Of a DNA stretch of 64,000 nucleotides, positions 20,822 through 29,197 are shown piece by piece. This DNA is from Pseudonocardia nematodicida. Lineage in GTDB: Bacteria; Actinomycetota; Actinomycetes; Mycobacteriales; Pseudonocardiaceae. The stretch spans positions 372,001-436,000 of the forward strand of contig NZ_JBEDNQ010000003.1 of NCBI RefSeq assembly GCF_040105385.1. Reading direction: 5' to 3'. Positions within the stretch are counted from its first letter, which is position 1. Every line of letters begins with the position of its first letter. A model generated the notes under the pieces. That model worked only from the letters and a program-made list of their open reading frames with translations, was not told where the DNA came from and made no database searches. The translations under genes were made by a program, and so were the position numbers.

Positions 20822-21646
20822 GTGACGGTCGTGGCTCCTTCCCTCCGCGCCGTCGCGACCGCGAACGTGAACGGTGTCCGCGCGGCCACCGGCAAGGGAC
20901 TGCTCGACTGGCTGGCCGGCACCGGCGCCGACGCGGTCTGCCTGCAGGAGGTCCGGGCCCGTCCCGACGAGCTGCCGGCGGCGTTCCGCGACGCGCTCGA
21001 CGAGCACGGCTGGCACCTGCGGATGGCGCCCTCGGAGACGGCGAAGGGCCGCAACGGCGTCGCGGTGCTCAGCCGCACGGAACCGGAGGCGGTCCGGGTC
21101 GGGTTCGGCGACCCCGCCTCCGACGCCGACGGCCGCTACCTCGAGGTGGACCTGCCCGGCGGGCTCACCGTCGGGTCGCTCTACCTGCCCAAGGGGGCCG
21201 CGGGCACCCCGAAGCAGGACGCCAAGGACCTGTTCTGCAAGTCCTTCGCCGAGTACCTGCACATTGCGCGCGGCCGCGGGCGGGAGATCGTCGTCGCGGG
21301 TGACTGGAACATCGCCCCGACCGAACTCGACCTGCGGAACTGGCGCAACAACACCCGCAACTCCGGGTTCCTGCCGCACGAGCGGGAGTGGTTCGCCGGG
21401 CTGCTGGACGCCGGCTGGTCCGACGTCGTGCGCGACCTGCACCCCGGCGTCGACGGGCCCTACTCCTGGTGGAGCTACCGGGGCCGGGCCTTCGACAACG
21501 ACGTCGGGTGGCGGATCGACCACCTGCTCGCCACTCCGGGACTCGCGGCGTCCGCGACCGGCGCCTGGGTGGACCGGGCGCCGGCGCACGACCGCCGCTT
21601 CTCCGACCACGCCCCGGTGACGGTGCGGTTCGGGGGCCGGGGGTGA
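20822..21646 (+). CDS. xthA: Exodeoxyribonuclease III
   Basis: 274 residues of the EEP nuclease fold. It repairs abasic sites and 3'-blocked ends in base excision repair. Catalytic motifs: ATANVNGVR (Asn), LQEVR (metal Glu), GDWNIAPTELDLRN (Asp and Asn), WRIDH and SDHAPV (Asp-His). Start GTG 20822; an in-frame GTG at 20831 is possible. Its stop overlaps the next start (GTGA), so it is coupled to a pseudokinase gene. Confidence 0.92.
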   Translation: MTVVAPSLRAVATANVNGVRAATGKGLLDWLAGTGADAVCLQEVRARPDELPAAFRDALDEHGWHLRMAPSETAKGRNGVAVLSRTEPEAVRVGFGDPASDADGRYLEVDLPGGLTVGSLYLPKGAAGTPKQDAKDLFCKSFAEYLHIARGRGREIVVAGDWNIAPTELDLRNWRNNTRNSGFLPHEREWFAGLLDAGWSDVVRDLHPGVDGPYSWWSYRGRAFDNDVGWRIDHLLATPGLAASATGAWVDRAPAHDRRFSDHAPVTVRFGGRG

Positions 21647-22491
21647 TCGGCAGCCGGGTCGTCGGCGGCCGCTACCTGCTGCTCGACGAGCTGGACCGGC
21701 GCGGGTTCGGGCCCGCGCACCGCGCGGAGGACCGGATCACCGGCCGGACCGTCGTCGTCACCGAGATCCGGCTGCCCGCCGGCGGGGGCACCGGGGACGG
21801 CCTGCGCGAGCGACTGCTGGCCGAGGTCCGCGCCGCCGGCCGGCTGCGCCACCCCGGACTGGTCGGGGTGCAGGACCTGATCACCGACCGGGGCCCGGAC
21901 GGCCGGTTGCGCGAGCACCTGGTGACCGAGCTGCCCGAGGCGGGCACCCTGGCCCGCGCCCTCGACGACGGCCCGCTGCCGGGTCGCCGGGTCGCCGCGA
22001 TCGGCCGGGACGTGCTGGTCGCGCTGCGCGCCGTGCACGCCGACGGCGGTACGCACGGCGGTCTCGACCCGGACTGCGTGCTGCTGGCCCCGGACGGCCG
22101 CGCGCTGCTCACCGACCTCGGGCTGGCCCGTGCCGTGGGCGCCCGTCCGGCCGGGACCGGTGGTGGCCCGGACGCGTTCACCGCTCCCGAGCGGCGCGGT
22201 CCCGCCGGGGACACCCCGGCCGCGGACCTCTGGTCGCTGGGCGCGCTGCTGCACCACGCGGTGGGACGCGCCGCGCCGGAGGGCGGTCCGCTGGACGCCG
22301 CGATCACCGGGCTCACCGCCGCCGACCCCGCCGGGCGGATCGGCCCGGACGAGGCCGAGAACCTGCTCGCGCGAGCCGCGGGGCCGCGGCCGGCCGGGGG
22401 TGACCTGGGCCGGAACCGGTGGATCCTGCTGGCCGTCGCGGCGTTGCTGGCCGTCGCCGTCGTCGCGCTGGTGATCCTGACGGTGCTGTGA
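21643..22491 (+). CDS. Ser/Thr-kinase-like pseudokinase with C-terminal membrane helix
   Basis: 282 residues with a protein kinase fold (about 8-230) and one terminal helix (WILLAVAALLAVAVVALVILTVL). Key catalytic residues are gone: the VAxK position reads VVVTEIRL without Lys, and the HRDxKPxN loop reads HGGLDPDC, losing Asp, Lys and Asn. Only the DFG motif remains, as DLG. It is probably a binding or scaffold domain on the inner face of the membrane. GTG 21643 overlaps the xthA stop. Why it is coupled to a DNA repair nuclease is not clear. Confidence 0.8.
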   Translation: MIGSRVVGGRYLLLDELDRRGFGPAHRAEDRITGRTVVVTEIRLPAGGGTGDGLRERLLAEVRAAGRLRHPGLVGVQDLITDRGPDGRLREHLVTELPEAGTLARALDDGPLPGRRVAAIGRDVLVALRAVHADGGTHGGLDPDCVLLAPDGRALLTDLGLARAVGARPAGTGGGPDAFTAPERRGPAGDTPAADLWSLGALLHHAVGRAAPEGGPLDAAITGLTAADPAGRIGPDEAENLLARAAGPRPAGGDLGRNRWILLAVAALLAVAVVALVILTVL

Positions 22492-22617
22492 CGCCCGTCC
22501 GCTCGGTGTTCCCGACGACGTTCGGCGAGCTCGTCGCCGTCACCGGCGGGACCCCGCGGAGGTCGCGGCCGGGACGTGACCCGTGTCCGGTCGGTCGCCC
22601 GCCGGGGCCGCGATACC

Positions 22618-22623
22618 TACTGT
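22618..22623 (+). promoter_or_regulatory. -10 element of fbiC (leaderless)
   Basis: TACTGT ends 7 bases before the fbiC ATG at 22631, the arrangement expected of a leaderless actinobacterial transcript. Confidence 0.55.
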
Positions 22624-22630
22624 GGGGTCC

Positions 22631-25231
22631 ATGGCCGACACTCCCGCCGCCCCGACCCCGGCCGAGACCGCGCCGACCGCCGCGTCACTGCGGCGGGCGC
22701 TGCGCCGGGTCCGGGACGGGTCCACACTGGACGTGACCGAGGCGGCCGTGCTGCTCGCCGCCCGCGGCGACGATCTCGAGGAGCTGCTCGGCCACGCCGG
22801 CCGGGTCCGCGACGCCGGGCTCGTCGAGGAGGGCCGGCCGGGCGTCGTCACCTACTCGCGCAACGTGTTCATCCCGCTCACCCGGCTGTGCCGGGACCGG
22901 TGCCACTACTGCACGTTCGTCACCGTGCCGCACCGGGTGGAGTCGATGTACCTGGAGCGCGACGAGGTCGTCGAGATCGCCCGGCAGGGCGCGGCGCAGG
23001 GCTGCAAGGAGGCCCTGTTCACCCTCGGCGACCGGCCCGAGGACCGCTGGCCGCAGGCTCGCGAGTGGCTGGATGCGCGCGGCTACGGCTCCACACTGGA
23101 CTACGTCCGGGCGTGCGCGATCGCGGTGCTCGAGGAGACCGGGCTGCTGCCGCACCTGAACCCCGGCGTCATGAGCTGGGCCGAGCTCACCCGGCTCAAG
23201 CCGGTCGCGGCCAGCATGGGGATGATGCTGGAGACGACCTCGGAGCGGCTCTGGTCGTCCAAGGGCGGCCCGCACTACGGCAGCCCGGACAAGGAGCCCG
23301 CGGTCCGGCTCCGCGCGCTGACCGACGCCGGCCGGGTCGGGGTTCCCTTCACCACCGGCATCCTGATCGGCATCGGCGAGAACCGCACCGAGCGCGCCGA
23401 GTCGCTGTTCGCGATCCGCTCCGCGGCGCGCGCGCACGGGCACGTGCAGGAGGTGATCGTCCAGAACTTCCGGGCCAAGCCGGACACCGCGATGGCCCAC
23501 GACCCGGACGCCGACCTGCACGACCTGGCCGCCACCATCGCCGTCGCCCGGCTGGTGCTCGGCCCGAAGATCCGGCTGCAGGCCCCGCCGAACCTGGTCG
23601 GCGACGAGCAGGCGCTGATGCTGCGCGCCGGCATCGACGACTGGGGCGGGGTGTCCCCGGTGACCGTCGACCACGTCAGCCCGGAGATGCCCTGGCCGGC
23701 GGTCGACGAGCTGGCCCGGATCACCGAGGCCGAGGGCTTCGCGCTGCGTGAACGGCTCACCGCCTACCCGAAGTACGTACGCGCCGGGTCGCCGTGGATC
23801 GACACCCGGCTGCACGGCCACGTCGCCGCGCTCGCGACGCCGGACGGGCTGGCCGACCCGGACGCCGTCGTGCAGGGGCGGTCCTGGCAGGAGCCGGACG
23901 GCGGGTTCGAGTCGAGCGGGCGGACCGATCTGCACACCGCCGTCGACACCGAGGGCCGGACCTCCGACCGGCGCGGCGACTTCGCGTCGGTCTACGGCGA
24001 CTGGGAGGAGGTCGGCGCCGAGCTGGCTGCGCAGCGTGCGCGGGCCCCCGAGCGACTGGTGGGGGACGTGAAGGCGGGCCTCGACCTCGCGGCGTCGGAC
24101 CCGGCGGCGCTGCTGGACCCGGCGCACGAGGCCGCGGCGATGGCCGTGCTCACCGCGGACGGCCCGGCGCTGGCCGAGCTGACCCGCCTGGCCGACGACG
24201 TCCGCCGCGACGTCAACGGCGACGACGTCACCTACGTCGTCAACCGGAACATCAACTTCTCGAACGTCTGCTACGTCGGGTGCCGGTTCTGCGCGTTCGC
24301 GCAGCGCGAGCGCGACGCCGACGCGTTCCGGCTCTCGCTCGACGAGGTCGCGCAGCGGGCCGCCGAGGCCGCCCGGGCCGGTGCGACCGAGGTCTGCGTG
24401 CAGGGCGGGATCGACCCGCAGCTGCCGGTCTCGTTCTACGCCGACCTGGTCCGCGGGGTGAACGAGGCGGTGCCGGGGATGCACGTGCACGCCTTCTCCC
24501 CGATGGAGGTGGTGTCGGCGTCGGCGAAGGCCGGGGTGTCGATCCGGGAGTGGCTCACCGAGCTGAAGGCCGCCGGGCTCGGGTCGATCCCGGGGACCGC
24601 CGCGGAGATCCTCGACGACGAGGTCCGGTGGGTGCTGACCAAGGGCAAGCTGCCGGCGTCGCAGTGGATCGAGGTGGTCTCGACCGCGCACGAGCTGGGG
24701 ATCCCGTCGTCGTCGACGATGATGTACGGCCACGTCGACGAGCCCCGGCACTGGCTCGGGCACCTGCGCACGCTCGGCTCGATCCAGGACCGGACCGGGG
24801 GCTTCACCGAGTTCGTGCCGCTGCCGTTCGTGCACCACAACGCGCCGATCTACCTGGCCGGGATCGCCCGGCCCGGCCCGACCGAGCGGGACAACCGGGC
24901 GGTGCACGCGTTCGCCCGGCTCGCGCTGCACGGCCGGATCGACCACATCCAGTGCTCCTGGGTGAAGCTCGGCGACGACCTGTCCGCCGACATCCTGCGC
25001 GGGGGTGCCGACGACATGGGCGGCACGCTGATGGAGGAGACGATCAGCCGGATGGCCGGGTCGGAGAACGGCTCGGAGCGCTCGGTCACCGAGCTCACCG
25101 CGATCGCGCAGGCGGCCGGGCGCCCGGTGCGCCAGCGCACGACGACCTACCGCGGCGAGCCGTCGACGCTCACCCCGGCACCGCGCTCCGGCCCGACGAT
25201 GCTGCCGATGGCGGACTCCGTCCGCTCGTGA
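22631..25231 (+). CDS. fbiC: FO synthase FbiC (coenzyme F420 biosynthesis)
   Basis: 866 residues. This two-domain radical-SAM enzyme makes the deazaflavin FO from tyrosine and a riboflavin precursor. Each domain carries its own CxxxCxxC cluster: CRDRCHYC near residue 87 (CofG half) and CYVGCRFC near 547 (CofH half). The fused form is typical of actinobacteria. ATG 22631 is chosen from the -10 at 22618-22623 and the family N-terminus; a GTG 48 bases upstream would be before the promoter. The stop codon lies in a hairpin (25225-25270). Confidence 0.96.
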   Translation: MADTPAAPTPAETAPTAASLRRALRRVRDGSTLDVTEAAVLLAARGDDLEELLGHAGRVRDAGLVEEGRPGVVTYSRNVFIPLTRLCRDRCHYCTFVTVPHRVESMYLERDEVVEIARQGAAQGCKEALFTLGDRPEDRWPQAREWLDARGYGSTLDYVRACAIAVLEETGLLPHLNPGVMSWAELTRLKPVAASMGMMLETTSERLWSSKGGPHYGSPDKEPAVRLRALTDAGRVGVPFTTGILIGIGENRTERAESLFAIRSAARAHGHVQEVIVQNFRAKPDTAMAHDPDADLHDLAATIAVARLVLGPKIRLQAPPNLVGDEQALMLRAGIDDWGGVSPVTVDHVSPEMPWPAVDELARITEAEGFALRERLTAYPKYVRAGSPWIDTRLHGHVAALATPDGLADPDAVVQGRSWQEPDGGFESSGRTDLHTAVDTEGRTSDRRGDFASVYGDWEEVGAELAAQRARAPERLVGDVKAGLDLAASDPAALLDPAHEAAAMAVLTADGPALAELTRLADDVRRDVNGDDVTYVVNRNINFSNVCYVGCRFCAFAQRERDADAFRLSLDEVAQRAAEAARAGATEVCVQGGIDPQLPVSFYADLVRGVNEAVPGMHVHAFSPMEVVSASAKAGVSIREWLTELKAAGLGSIPGTAAEILDDEVRWVLTKGKLPASQWIEVVSTAHELGIPSSSTMMYGHVDEPRHWLGHLRTLGSIQDRTGGFTEFVPLPFVHHNAPIYLAGIARPGPTERDNRAVHAFARLALHGRIDHIQCSWVKLGDDLSADILRGGADDMGGTLMEETISRMAGSENGSERSVTELTAIAQAAGRPVRQRTTTYRGEPSTLTPAPRSGPTMLPMADSVRS

Positions 25232-25270
25232 GTGGTTGTGGCGGGGACGCCCCCCCCAACCACTCACGAG
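25225..25270. terminator. Hairpin containing the fbiC stop codon
   Basis: CTCGTGAGTGGTTG (25225-25238) and CAACCACTCACGAG (25257-25270) are perfectly complementary over 14 bp. The loop itself can pair (GGGG with CCCC). The fbiC TGA (25229-25231) is inside the left arm. No T-run. Confidence 0.75.
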
Positions 25271-25295
25271 GGCGCAGCGCCGTACGCTGGATCGC

Positions 25296-25472
25296 ATGGG
25301 TGTGCTGGGCGAGATGTTCCCGCGGAAGCGGATCCAGGAGGACTCCGACGCGGCGCAGGGTGGCCAGCAGTGGCGGCTCGGCCCGATCGACCTGGAGAAC
25401 GGCGTCGTGACGGTCGAGTCCACCGGCGAGCCGGATCCGCAGGAGGCCGACGACCGGGACCGCGACGAGTGA
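25296..25472 (+). CDS. Small acidic hypothetical protein (possibly DUF6191-like)
   Basis: 58 residues: MGVLGEMF, then a charged stretch, RLGPIDLENGVVTVE and an Asp/Glu-rich end. The GPIDLxxGVV segment resembles small actinobacterial DUF6191 proteins, though this is recalled rather than searched. TACGCT (25283-25288) ends 7 bases before ATG 25296, suggesting a leaderless promoter and supporting that the gene is real. Function unknown. Confidence 0.55.
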   Translation: MGVLGEMFPRKRIQEDSDAAQGGQQWRLGPIDLENGVVTVESTGEPDPQEADDRDRDE

Positions 25473-25645
25473 ACACCGGCGACCGGCCGGGCCGCGGCGG
25501 CGTCCCCCTCTGCGCCGCCACGAACCCGGCCGGCCGCGGCGCGTGGGCCGGATCCCCCGATCCCCGTCCACACCCCGCCCCGAACGCCGGCATGCCCTCG
25601 CGAGCGCCTGGCTTCGATCGGCAGAGCCAGGACAACGGTACGATC

Positions 25646-26575
25646 ATGGTTCGCACGGGTCAAGTACGCGGTGAGCAGGTGCAGCCGGAGCTGGGCGCCG
25701 TCGGGCGCGGGCTCGGTCTGCTCGCGGACACCTGGACCCTGCTCATCCTGCAGCGCGCGTTCCTGGGCGCCACCCGGTACGCGGAGTGGCGTGAGGCCCT
25801 CGGCATCTCCGACTCGACGCTCTCCGCCCGGCTCCGCGCGCTCGTCGACGCCGAACTGCTGGAGACGACCCCGTACCGCGAGGGCGGGCGCGAGCGGCAC
25901 GGGTACCGGCTGACCGAGCGCGGCCGGGATGTCTGGACGCTGCTGCTCACCACCTGGGACTGGGAGAAGCGGTGGACCTCGCGCGAGGTCCCGCTGCCGG
26001 ACATCGTGCACCGGGCGTGCGGCCGGCCGGCCGGGGTGGTGACGTGCTGCGCGTCGTGCGGTGCGCCCGTCGGGCCGCGGGACACCGAGGTGCGCCGCGA
26101 ACCGGGGTCGCCCGGGCTCGAACTGCTCGCCCGGCGGCACCCGCGCCGGACGCGTGGCAGGCTGCCGACCGGCGGGATGTCGTTCCTGCCCGGGGCGATG
26201 GAGATCGTCGGGGACCGCTGGGGGGCGACGGTCCTGGGCGCCGCACTGACCGGGGTGCAGTCGTTCAGCTGCTTCGAGTCGGTGCTGGGGATCTCCCCGG
26301 AGGTGCTCTCGGACCGGCTGCGCCGGTTCGTCGAGCTCGGGGTACTGGTCCGGACCGGCGAGGGCGCCTACCGGCTCACCGACAAGGGCCGGGCGACGTT
26401 CCCGATCCACGCCTGCCTGGTGGAGTGGTCGCACCGCTGGCCCGGGGAGGTCGACGGCGCCCCGATCGACGTCACCATCCGGCACCTGGACTGTGGTGAG
26501 GTGCTGCGCGTCCGGCTGCAGTGCGACCGGTGCGGTGCGGCCTTCACCCGGGCGTCGGTGCACCCCGGCCGGTAG
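25646..26575 (+). CDS. Tandem double-HxlR winged-helix regulator with CxxC pairs
   Basis: 309 residues made of two HxlR-type DNA-binding domains in one chain: about 12-110 (LLADTWTLLILQRAFLGATRY) and about 170-265 (EIVGDRWGATVLGAALTGVQSF). Each is followed by a Cys pair, CCASCG and CDRCG, that could bind metal or sense redox state. Related to two-domain HxlR regulators of actinobacteria; targets unknown. TACGAT at 25639-25644 is so close to ATG 25646 that either this is not the -10 or translation starts slightly later. Confidence 0.85.
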   Translation: MVRTGQVRGEQVQPELGAVGRGLGLLADTWTLLILQRAFLGATRYAEWREALGISDSTLSARLRALVDAELLETTPYREGGRERHGYRLTERGRDVWTLLLTTWDWEKRWTSREVPLPDIVHRACGRPAGVVTCCASCGAPVGPRDTEVRREPGSPGLELLARRHPRRTRGRLPTGGMSFLPGAMEIVGDRWGATVLGAALTGVQSFSCFESVLGISPEVLSDRLRRFVELGVLVRTGEGAYRLTDKGRATFPIHACLVEWSHRWPGEVDGAPIDVTIRHLDCGEVLRVRLQCDRCGAAFTRASVHPGR

Positions 26576-26623
26576 TGCCCAACCTCGTGGCGGGTGGCCC
26601 GGACCGGCTGCGACGATGACGCC

Positions 26624-27637
26624 ATGACCGACGCCCACCGTCCCCGCGTGCTCTCCGGGATCCAGCCCACCGCGGACTCGTTCCACCTCGGCAACTACCT
26701 GGGCGCGCTGCGGCAGTGGGTCTCCCTGCAGGACGACCACGACGCGTTCTACTGCGTCGTCGACCTGCACGCGATCACGGTCGAGCACGACCCGGCCGAG
26801 CTGTCCCGGCGCACCCGGGTCGCGGCCGCGCAGCTGCTCGGACTGGGGCTGGACCCGGACCGGTGCACGCTGTTCGTGCAGTCGCACGTGCCCGAGCACC
26901 CCCGGCTGAGCTGGGTTCTGGAGTGCCTGACCGGGTTCGGTGAGGCCAGCCGGATGACCCAGTTCAAGGACAAGTCGGTCCGGCACGGCGCGGACCGGGC
27001 GACGGTCGGGCTGTTCACCTACCCGATCCTGCAGGCGTCGGACATCCTGCTCTACCAGCCGGACCGGGTGCCGGTCGGCGAGGACCAGCGTCAGCACGTG
27101 GAGCTCACCCGCAACCTGGCCCAGCGGTTCAACCACCGGTTCGGGCCGGCCTTCACGGTGCCGGAGCCCTACATCCCGCCGTCCACCGCGAAGATCACCG
27201 ACCTGCAGGACCCGACGGCGAAGATGAGCAAGTCGGCGTCGTCGCCGGCGGGGATCGTCGAGCTGCTCGACCCGGCGAACGTCACCGCGAAGAAGATCCG
27301 CTCCGCGGTGACCGACAACGAGCGCGAGATCCGCTACGACCCCGAGGCCAAGCCCGGCGTGGCGAACCTGCTGACGATCTTCGCCGCGCTCACCGACCGG
27401 AAGGTCACCGAGGTCGAGGCCGAGTACGCCGGTCGCGGGTACGGGGACCTGAAGAAGGACCTCGCCGAGGTCGTGACCGGGTTCGCCGTGCCGTTCGCGG
27501 AGAAGGTGCAGGGCTACCTCGCCGACCCGGCCGAGCTGGACCGGGTGCTGGCGAAGGGCGCCACCCGGGCGCGCGAGGTCTCCGGCGCGACACTGGCCGA
27601 CGTTCACGAGAGGATCGGTTTACTTCCGCCCGTGTGA
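26624..27637 (+). CDS. trpS: Tryptophanyl-tRNA synthetase
   Basis: 337 residues, class I aminoacyl-tRNA synthetase. The HIGH-equivalent FHLGNY lies near residue 18 and KMSKS near 199 (AKMSKSASSP). QFKDKS and PVGEDQRQHVE are typical TrpRS segments. ATG 26624 matches the usual short N-terminus. The next gene is a YihY-family membrane protein, as in mycobacteria (Rv3336c-Rv3335c). Confidence 0.96.
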   Translation: MTDAHRPRVLSGIQPTADSFHLGNYLGALRQWVSLQDDHDAFYCVVDLHAITVEHDPAELSRRTRVAAAQLLGLGLDPDRCTLFVQSHVPEHPRLSWVLECLTGFGEASRMTQFKDKSVRHGADRATVGLFTYPILQASDILLYQPDRVPVGEDQRQHVELTRNLAQRFNHRFGPAFTVPEPYIPPSTAKITDLQDPTAKMSKSASSPAGIVELLDPANVTAKKIRSAVTDNEREIRYDPEAKPGVANLLTIFAALTDRKVTEVEAEYAGRGYGDLKKDLAEVVTGFAVPFAEKVQGYLADPAELDRVLAKGATRAREVSGATLADVHERIGLLPPV

Positions 27638-27680
27638 GCCCATCCCGGGAGGAAGAGGTACGAAACCGACCGGGGGAACG

Positions 27681-28745
27681 ATGGCCGAGCAGCGTCCGAC
27701 GACGACGGCGCACCTGACCGAGGACGACGAGGACGACGGCCCCACCTTCCTGGAGAAGCAGCGCGAGCAGCGCCCGTGGCTGGACCACCTGCTCCGGGCG
27801 GGGCAGCGGTACACCGAGAACCACGGTGACCACTACGCGGCGGCGATCACCTACTTCTCGGTGCTGGCACTGGTGCCGCTGCTGATGGTGGCGTTCGCGG
27901 CCGCCGGTTTCGTTCTGCGGGGTAATCCCGACCTGCTGGAGGCGCTCCAGCAGAGAATCACCGAGGCGGCGCCCGGTGAGGTCGGCGAACTGCTCGGCGG
28001 GGTCGTGGAGACCGCGGTGACGCAGGCCGGCGCGATCGGTCTCGTCGGTCTGATCGGTGCGCTGTACTCCGGGATCGGCTGGATGAGCAACCTGCGGGAG
28101 GCACTCACCGAGCAGTGGGGACAGCGCGACGAGGCCCCGCCGATGCTCAAGCGGCTGGGTTTCGACCTGCTCGCACTGGTCGGGCTCGGCCTGGCGCTGG
28201 TCGCCTCGTTCGCGATCGCCTCGGTCAGCGGAGCGGTCGGCACGACCCTGCTGGGGTTGGTCGGGCTCGGTGGCACCGCCTGGGCCCAGGTCCTGCTCGC
28301 GGTGCTCTCGACCGCCGTCGGCATCGCCGGCAACTGGCTGGTGTTCCTCTGGGTCATCGCCCGGCTGCCCCGCGAGCCGGTGACGTTCCGCAGCGCGGCC
28401 AAGGCCGCCCTCCTCGGCGCCGTCGGGTTCGCGATCCTGCAACGGGTGATGGTCGTCTACCTCGGGGTCATCAGCGGTGGCGCGGCCGCCGGGGCGTTCG
28501 GATCGATCCTCGGTCTGCTGATCTTCATCTTCTTCGCGTCGCGCTTCCTGCTCTTCGTGACGGCCTGGGCGGCCAGCGCCGAGGAGAACGACCAGGGACC
28601 GGTCACCGTCCCCGGCCCGGCGGTGATCCGGCCGCAGTACGTCGTCCGCGAGGGTCCGGGGGCGCTCGCGTCGGCCGGGATCCTCGCCGCCGGGCTGGTC
28701 GGCGGGGCGCTGGGACTCCGGGCCCTGGGACGCCGGCGACGCTGA
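27681..28745 (+). CDS. YihY/BrkB (YhjD-like) inner membrane protein
   Basis: 354 residues with six membrane helices between ~45 and 300, an acidic N-terminal tail and an extra C-terminal helix ending in RRRR. The segment HYAAAITYFSVLALVPLLMVAFA is the family signature. YhjD in E. coli has been linked to lipid or lipopolysaccharide precursor movement; here the substrate is unknown. Lies 43 bases after trpS and is probably cotranscribed. Confidence 0.87.
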   Translation: MAEQRPTTTAHLTEDDEDDGPTFLEKQREQRPWLDHLLRAGQRYTENHGDHYAAAITYFSVLALVPLLMVAFAAAGFVLRGNPDLLEALQQRITEAAPGEVGELLGGVVETAVTQAGAIGLVGLIGALYSGIGWMSNLREALTEQWGQRDEAPPMLKRLGFDLLALVGLGLALVASFAIASVSGAVGTTLLGLVGLGGTAWAQVLLAVLSTAVGIAGNWLVFLWVIARLPREPVTFRSAAKAALLGAVGFAILQRVMVVYLGVISGGAAAGAFGSILGLLIFIFFASRFLLFVTAWAASAEENDQGPVTVPGPAVIRPQYVVREGPGALASAGILAAGLVGGALGLRALGRRRR

Positions 28746-29197
28746 ACGTGGCGGCCGGAGAACAGGCCGGCTCGGTCGCCGCACCCGGCTCGACCGTCGG
28801 ACCCGCGTCCGATCACCCCGAGCTCCGGATCCCCGGATCACGAGCCCCCGAGAGCTCCGAACGTCTCACCGGCCCGGAGCGGTGAGCCGCGAGCTCCGAG
28901 CCGTCGGCGCGTCACACGCCCGGGCGCCGAGCCGCACCTGCCGCCCTCGACCCCGCCGAGATGCGCCTCAGCGGGCCACAGAGATCGATTTCTCCCGCTG
29001 AGACGTATCTCGGCGGGGACCGGTGCGCGGCGCAGAGTGCTGTACGACGTCCCGGCCGGAAGAGACGGCGCCGGGTGGCGCCACCGGCGCCCGGCACGCC
29101 CCACGTCTCCACCGCCGAGATGCAGCTGACGGCGCCGCAGAGATCGACACATCCCTCTGACACGCATCTCGGCGCGCGGGAACGGCACGGAGACCGA
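28746..29197. repeat. Two related ~62-bp imperfect palindromes in a convergent gap
   Basis: Copy A (28951-29018) has arms CCCCGCCGAGAT / ATCTCGGCGGGG, plus inner arms CTCAGCGGG / CCCGCTGAG. Copy B (29113-29174) has CGCCGAGATGC / GCATCTCGGCG. Both share GCCGAGATGC, a central CAGAGATCGA and a closing ATCTCGGCG, so they are two copies of one element, 162 bases apart. Copy B ends 23 bases from the D,D-carboxypeptidase stop. The remainder of this 452-base gap holds no gene I can support. Confidence 0.7.

Noticed and set aside
22685..27607. 1640-codon minus-strand open frame opposite fbiC, the HxlR gene and trpS
   Set aside because: Same artefact of GC-rich third positions; no start signal and no recognisable domain.
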